From NCBI GenBank assembly GCA_024690825.1, contig JAILOK010000097.1, positions 1 through 64,000 of the forward strand: 64,000 nt of DNA, in the 5' to 3' direction. The notes under the pieces are model-generated. The model ran no database searches, had not been told where the DNA came from, and saw only the letters and a list, made by a program, of their open reading frames with translations. Below, in pieces: positions 59,116-64,000 of the stretch (positions are counted from its first letter, which is position 1; every line of letters begins with the position of its first letter). This stretch comes from Lachnospiraceae bacterium. Lineage in GTDB: Bacteria > Bacillota > Clostridia > Lachnospirales > Lachnospiraceae. Position numbers and translations under genes: made by a program.

Positions 59116-59993
59116 ATGATGCCACGGCGGCGGCCTTCGGTAAATTTGACGGTCTGCACAAAGGACATTTTAAACTCCTTGAAAATGTCCTGAAGCAGAA
59201 GAAATCCGGGCTTTCATCCCTGGTATTGACTTTTGACGGGTCGTTTGCGGATTATTTTTCCGGTGAGAAAAGCGGTGTCCTTTCCACAAATACGGAAAAA
59301 GAAGACCTTCTGCGCGACATGGGAGTGGATCATGAGTTCGTCATGCCGATAAATGAGGAAACAGTCGCCATGGAGCCGGAAGATTTCGTGGAACTGCTTG
59401 TAAAAAAGCTGCATGTCAGATACATAGCGGCAGGACCCGATGTTTCCTTCGGGGCAAAGGGAAGGGGAGACATAAACCTCTTAAAGAAGCTTGCGGAAGA
59501 ATATTCCGTTGAAGTTGAGATAATCGAAAAAGTAAAGCTGGGGGATGATGTGATAAGCTCTTCCCTGATCAAAAATCTCATAGCCGGTGGAAAGATGGAA
59601 CTGGCGCAGGCGGTACTGGGCCGCCCCTACAGCCTTGAGGGAATGGTAACAAGGGGACGGATGCTTGGAAGGAAGCTTGAGATGCCTACGGTGAATCTTT
59701 CGGTTGAGCCCGAAAAGATGCTTCCTCCCTACGGTGTTTATTTTTCACACATATTCCTGGGCACGGGCGTATTTTTGGGTATCACAAATGTAGGAGTTCG
59801 TCCCACAGTAAGCGAAGAAAAAAAGGTTTCCGTCGAAACCTACATATACGATTTTGATGACGATGTTTACGGAGAGACCTTAAGAGTTGAACTGCTTCAT
59901 TTCCTGCGTGGAGAGAAGAAGTTTGAGAATATAGAGGAACTGAAAAGTCAGATGCGTACGGACATGCTTAGGGGAAGGATTTATTTTTCATGA
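59073..59993 (+). CDS. ribF: bifunctional riboflavin kinase/FAD synthetase
   Basis: AAFGKFDGLHKGHFKLLENV, SSLIKNLIAGGKMELAQAVLGRPYSLEGMVTRGRMLGRKLEMPTVNL. Confidence 0.95.
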   Translation: MRIFSDADEFDKSVNDATAAAFGKFDGLHKGHFKLLENVLKQKKSGLSSLVLTFDGSFADYFSGEKSGVLSTNTEKEDLLRDMGVDHEFVMPINEETVAMEPEDFVELLVKKLHVRYIAAGPDVSFGAKGRGDINLLKKLAEEYSVEVEIIEKVKLGDDVISSSLIKNLIAGGKMELAQAVLGRPYSLEGMVTRGRMLGRKLEMPTVNLSVEPEKMLPPYGVYFSHIFLGTGVFLGITNVGVRPTVSEEKKVSVETYIYDFDDDVYGETLRVELLHFLRGEKKFENIEELKSQMRTDMLRGRIYFS

Positions 59994-61660
59994 ATGCGAC
60001 CGTATTATTTACCATGATGGGCGGACTCGGGCTTTTCCTTTACGGGATGAAGCTCATGGGAGACAGTATCGAAAATGCCGCCGGCGCGAAACTGAGAAGC
60101 ATACTTGAGACTTTGACTACCAACAAGTTTATGGGCATGATAGTCGGTATATTCTTTACTGCCGCTATCCAGTCCTCGAGCGCCTGTACGGTCATGGTCG
60201 TATCCTTCGTAAATTCGGGCTTGATGGATCTGTATCAGGCCGCCGGCGTTATCTTCGGAGCCAACATCGGTACCACGGTCACTTCCCAGCTCGTTTCCTT
60301 CAATCTTTCAAAATATGCGCCGCTTTTCCTGCTGCCCTCAGTCCTTTTTGCAATGTTCTCAAAACGCTCCATGGTCAGGAAATGCGCAAGCATAGTCGTC
60401 GGATTCGGAATCCTGTTTTTGGGTTTGTCCTCGATGAGCAGCGCCATGTCGGGCATGGCGGATTCACCCCAGCTCATGAGTGTGCTCGGATCATTGAAAT
60501 CCCCGCTTGCGGCCATAATCGTCGGCACGGTCATCACGGGTATAATACAAAGCTCGTCCGTCACCGTCTCGATCATGCTTCTCATGTGCAGGGAAGGACT
60601 TTTGGATATCAATATCTGTCTTTATATCATCCTTGGCTGTAATATAGGCGCCTGCGTTCCGGCCCTTCTTACCGGACTTGCGGGAAAGAAAAACGCCCTC
60701 CGCGCAGCATTGATCCATCTTTTCTTCAATATAATAGGAACGGTCATCATGACAGTGATCCTCATATTTGCGGAGGACGGTGTAGTGGCGATGCTTGAGG
60801 CCGTATCCTCGGGCGACAAGGGAAGGATGATAGCAAATGCCCACTCAATCTTCAAGATCTTCCAGGTTGTGCTCTTATTACCCGTATCCTCACTCATAGT
60901 GAAGCTTACTTATCTTGTCACGCCCGGTGAGGAACACGGCGTCGGCTACAGGGAACAGTTCACTCTCATGTATATAGGAGAGAAGGTTGTTTTCTCACCG
61001 GCTACAGCTGTAATAGATGCAACCCGCGAGCTTGAGCGAATGGGCACTCTTGCAAGCGAAAATATAAACAGGGCGATGAACGCCCTTATTACACTGGATG
61101 AAGACGACATCAGAGAGGTCTACGAGGTCGAAAAGAATATCAATTATCTTAACCATGCGATAGTAAACTATCTGGTCAAGGTGGGCCAGATGAACCTGCC
61201 TGTGGATGACAGCAGACAGATAGGTGCTCTTTTCCATGTTGTGAACGATATCGAGCGCATAGGCGATCATGCCGAGAATGTTGCGGATGCGGCCAAACAG
61301 AGGATAGAAAGCGATATAAGCTTCTCGCTTGAGGCCAGAAACGAGATGGGACGCCTGCTTGAGATGGTAAATACCATAATAAGGTACGCCATGGAGGTAT
61401 TTGCGGGAAATCCCGATATGGAAGAAAAACTGAAGATGGTCGAGGAACTTGAGGACCGGATCGATATCGAGGAGAGAAGCATCCAGGATCATCATGTGGA
61501 GAGGCTTGCGAAGAATGAATGTACTCCGGAGGCGGGAATGCTGTTTTCGGATATCATATCAGGACTTGAAAGGGTTGCGGATCATGCCACCAATATCGCT
61601 TTCGCGATCAGGGATTCCGAAAGAGAGGATCTAAGCGTGAGGCAGGTGGCTGTGAAGTAG
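59990..61660 (+). CDS. Na/Pi cotransporter family protein with PhoU-like C-terminal domain
   Basis: GGLGLFLYGMKLMGDSIENAAGAKLRSILETLTTNKFMGMIVGIFFTAAIQSSSACTVMVVSFVNSGLM and QSSSVTVSIMLLM. Confidence 0.95.
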   Translation: MNATVLFTMMGGLGLFLYGMKLMGDSIENAAGAKLRSILETLTTNKFMGMIVGIFFTAAIQSSSACTVMVVSFVNSGLMDLYQAAGVIFGANIGTTVTSQLVSFNLSKYAPLFLLPSVLFAMFSKRSMVRKCASIVVGFGILFLGLSSMSSAMSGMADSPQLMSVLGSLKSPLAAIIVGTVITGIIQSSSVTVSIMLLMCREGLLDINICLYIILGCNIGACVPALLTGLAGKKNALRAALIHLFFNIIGTVIMTVILIFAEDGVVAMLEAVSSGDKGRMIANAHSIFKIFQVVLLLPVSSLIVKLTYLVTPGEEHGVGYREQFTLMYIGEKVVFSPATAVIDATRELERMGTLASENINRAMNALITLDEDDIREVYEVEKNINYLNHAIVNYLVKVGQMNLPVDDSRQIGALFHVVNDIERIGDHAENVADAAKQRIESDISFSLEARNEMGRLLEMVNTIIRYAMEVFAGNPDMEEKLKMVEELEDRIDIEERSIQDHHVERLAKNECTPEAGMLFSDIISGLERVADHATNIAFAIRDSEREDLSVRQVAVK

Positions 61661-61673
61661 CAAGAGGAAGGCG

Positions 61674-62765
61674 ATGAAGGGTATCTCTTTTGAAAAAGCC
61701 CTTTGTTTTTCCGGGCTCATAACGGCTTTAGTCTTTATCCGGACCGTCTGTGTTTTTGCCGGGGGATCCGGTGTGCTTCTTACTGCCGGAGCCGCCACAA
61801 AGCTTGAGATGGGGACCTTTGACACCATCGCTTCAACCGAGGTCATGAGCCAGGCCCAGGCCGGTGCTTCCGCCGGCATAGATGAACAGGCCATCAGAGA
61901 AGGGCAGATCGAAGAGACCATAGCCGGCTACAAAAATCTGGGCATAGCCGTTGTTGAAAATCACTTAAATGTCAGGGAAGCTGCCAACGAGGATTCAAAT
62001 CTCGTCGGCAAGATGACGAGAAATGCGGGATGTGAGATCCTTTCCGTCGATGACGGATGGGCGCATATAAAATCCGGGAAGGTGGATGGTTATGTAAACC
62101 TTGAATATCTTCTTACGGGCGAAGAAGCAAAGCAGAGGGCAAGGCAGGTCATCACATTGATGGCAACCGTTACGACCACCACGCTTTTTGTCCGTGACCA
62201 GCCTACCACCGAATCTGCCGTTATCACCATGGTTCCCATGGACGAGGAACTTGAGGTTCTTTCCGGGGAAATCAATGATCCCTGGGTAAAGATCGCGATC
62301 GACGATGATGAAGGGTATGTGAGCACCGAATTCGTTACCCTGTCAGAGCAGCTCGACAAGGCCGTGACCATGACCGAGCTCCGCTACGGCATGGGTGTAT
62401 CCGATCTTCGCATCAATCTGGTCAATTACGCCAAGCAGTTTTTGGGCAACCGTTATGTATGGGGAGGAACTTCCCTTACAAAGGGCGCGGACTGCTCGGG
62501 CTATGTCATGCAGATATACAAAAAATACGGCATAGGGCTGCCGCGTACCTCCAGAGAGCAGGCGCGCTGCGGCACCAAGGTCGCTTCAGGCGATGCAAAG
62601 CCCGGAGATCTTTTCTTCTACGGCAAGGGCGGTGTTGTAAACCATGTCGCCATCTACATAGGCGGAGGCCAGATCATCCATGCATCAAACCCCCGAAGCG
62701 GCATCAAAATCTCAAATGCCTACTACCGTACACCCTACGCGATCCGCCGCGTGATCAAAGAGTGA
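61674..62765 (+). CDS. exported SH3b + NlpC/P60 cell wall hydrolase
   Basis: Two SH3-like domains (VVENHLNVREAANEDSNLVGKM; TTTLFVRDQPTTESAVITMV) and FLGNRYVWGGTSLTKGADCSGYVMQIYKKYGIGLPRTSREQ..DLFFYGKGGVVNHVAIYIGGGQIIHA. Confidence 0.95.
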   Translation: MKGISFEKALCFSGLITALVFIRTVCVFAGGSGVLLTAGAATKLEMGTFDTIASTEVMSQAQAGASAGIDEQAIREGQIEETIAGYKNLGIAVVENHLNVREAANEDSNLVGKMTRNAGCEILSVDDGWAHIKSGKVDGYVNLEYLLTGEEAKQRARQVITLMATVTTTTLFVRDQPTTESAVITMVPMDEELEVLSGEINDPWVKIAIDDDEGYVSTEFVTLSEQLDKAVTMTELRYGMGVSDLRINLVNYAKQFLGNRYVWGGTSLTKGADCSGYVMQIYKKYGIGLPRTSREQARCGTKVASGDAKPGDLFFYGKGGVVNHVAIYIGGGQIIHASNPRSGIKISNAYYRTPYAIRRVIKE

Positions 62766-62839
62766 CAGGGGGTGCTGAACAGGCAGTGCCTGTTCGTCTA
62801 GCACCGACCGGAGCGGAGCGGAGACCGGTTCTGCTGTCA
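62762..62839 (+). repeat. degenerate/split REP-like copy with internal hairpin insert
   Basis: GTGACAGG then GGTGCT-GAACAGGC-agt-GCCTGTTC-gtct-AGCACC hairpin, then ACCGGTTCTGCTGTCAT. Confidence 0.65.
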
Positions 62840-62855
62840 TCTTTTTGTTTTTCGT

Positions 62856-63165
62856 GTGTCAGAGGGACGGTTCTTCTGTCATTTTTTTGTTTTTCGGATG
62901 ATGCGCATATATTACCGTGCAGTTGTTCGGACGCTTTATTATCTAAGCTCATGATACAGTCTATGGCCCGTCACGCAACCGGGGCAACCCAACATCCGTG
63001 TTTGGCTCCGCTTCGCTCCGCATTTGCCCCTATTTGCGCATCCTTGCGCAAATTTGCTGCATACAGAACATTCGCTAAGATAATAACAGCATCCTCACAG
63101 GGCACGATAATATATGCGCATCATTCTGGTCCACATGTATGACAGCAGAACCGTCCCTCTGTCAA
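62856..63165. repeat. ~310-bp foldback (MITE-like) element capped by inverted REP-like repeats
   Basis: Ends GTGTCAGAGGGACGGTTCTTCTGTCAT (62856-62882) and TGACAGCAGAACCGTCCCTCTGTCAAC (inverted, 63140-63165). Internal arms ATGATGCGCATATATTA at 62899-62915 and its exact reverse complement at 63108-63124. Confidence 0.8.
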
Positions 63166-63215
63166 CTCCCCTGTCAACTTTGTCAACCGGGTCAACAATC
63201 GGATCCGTATCATGG

Positions 63216-63245
63216 TTGACGTAAGGCATGCGGATATGTTAGAAT
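63216..63245 (+). promoter_or_regulatory. candidate sigma-A promoter of rpsO
   Basis: TTGACG (63216-63221), 18-nt spacer, TAGAAT (63240-63245). Confidence 0.6.
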
Positions 63246-63339
63246 ACATGGGTTGTGATCCGGCTGCCCAGTTCATGGCATCTCAAAGCCTGTGCTTAGC
63301 AGTTCGGTAAAACAGTAAAAATACAAAGGAGACAAAGAA

Positions 63340-63606
63340 ATGATCACAAAAGAAAAGAAGACAGAGATTATCGAAAAGTATGCAAAGAAGCCCGGAGATA
63401 CCGGCTCGCCCGAGGTTCAGATCGCAATTCTCACAGAGCGCATCAGAGAGCTTACCGAGCACTTAAAGGAAAACAACAACGACCACCACTCAAGACGCGG
63501 ACTTTTGAAGATGGTCGGACAGCGCCGCGGACTTCTTGATTACTTAAAGAAGAAAGACATCGAGAGATACAGAAGCATAATCGAGAAACTCGGAATCAGG
63601 AAATAA
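63340..63606 (+). CDS. rpsO: 30S ribosomal protein S15
   Basis: [64 protein letters not shown]. Confidence 0.98.
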   Translation: MITKEKKTEIIEKYAKKPGDTGSPEVQIAILTERIRELTEHLKENNNDHHSRRGLLKMVGQRRGLLDYLKKKDIERYRSIIEKLGIRK

Positions 63607-63616
63607 AGATTTATCC

Positions 63617-63643
63617 AAGGTGGAACATCATGCGTTCCACCTT
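63617..63643 (+). terminator. hairpin between rpsO and pnp
   Basis: AAGGTGGAAC atcatgc GTTCCACCTT. Confidence 0.7.
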
Positions 63644-63713
63644 GTTTAAGTAGATAACAGATTTTTTTAATGCCTCGTTGGAAGGCGGAAGAAGAGAAGG
63701 AAGGAAAAGAAAA

Positions 63714-64000
63714 ATGGCAGACTACAGAACTTATTCAATGGAACTTGCAGGAAAGACCCTTTCGGTCGACATCGGAAGAGTCGGAAAACAGGCAAACGGC
63801 TGCGCATTCATGCATTACGGAGAGACTACGGTCCTCTGTACCGCAACTGCGTCAAAGCAGCCCAGGGAAGGCATAGATTTCTTCCCGCTTTCGGTAGAAT
63901 ATGAAGAGAAATTCTATTCAGCCGGAAAAATGCCCGGAGGATTCAATAAAAGAGAGGGAAAGGCTTCGGAAAACGCCGTACTGACATCCAGAGTCATCGA
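63714..64000 (+). CDS. pnp: polyribonucleotide nucleotidyltransferase (partial, runs off window)
   Basis: MADYRTYSMELAGKTLSVDIGRVGKQANGCAFMHYGETTVLCTATASKQPREGIDFFPLSVEYEEKFYSAGKMPGGFNKREGKASENAVLTSRVI; downstream of rpsO. Confidence 0.95.
   Translation, partial: MADYRTYSMELAGKTLSVDIGRVGKQANGCAFMHYGETTVLCTATASKQPREGIDFFPLSVEYEEKFYSAGKMPGGFNKREGKASENAVLTSRVI

Noticed and set aside
63670-63876. 68-aa ORF at the right end
   Set aside because: Wrong frame; the real gene is pnp starting at 63714 and running off the window.
1-64000. CRISPR arrays, rRNA genes, prophage modules, classical defence systems
   Set aside because: No regularly spaced direct repeats, rRNA sequence, phage structural genes or recognizable defence genes were seen.

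Overview
This looks like a chromosomal window from an anaerobic Firmicute, probably Lachnospiraceae-like (inferred from gene content only). Most of it is ordinary core genome. The core blocks are pyrH-frr-uppS-cdsA-dxr-rseP, ispG, plsC, glgC-glgD-pta, a SigI/RsgI pair, a reduced rimP-nusA-ylxQ-infB-rbfA-nrnA-truB-ribF operon, and rpsO-pnp. Accessory content includes:
- an IS3-like end at the left edge beside an iorB that has no visible iorA;
- an ISLre2-type insertion whose two ends fall inside two different signalling genes, a REC-GGDEF gene and a hybrid kinase;
- a hybrid histidine kinase with a DegV-like domain between its receiver and Hpt domains;
- a family of REP-like palindromes (GTGACAGAGGGACGGTTCTGCTGTCAC-like). 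One tandem pair sits exactly where rimP loses its C-terminal domain, and another pair caps a ~310 bp foldback element upstream of rpsO;
- a small protein with a double-glycine leader and a CxxC...CxxC core;
- a bactofilin with a very long repeat region;
- a Ser/Thr kinase whose glycine-rich loop lies upstream of its first ATG.
All calls come from reading the sequence and supplied translations. No database search was run.
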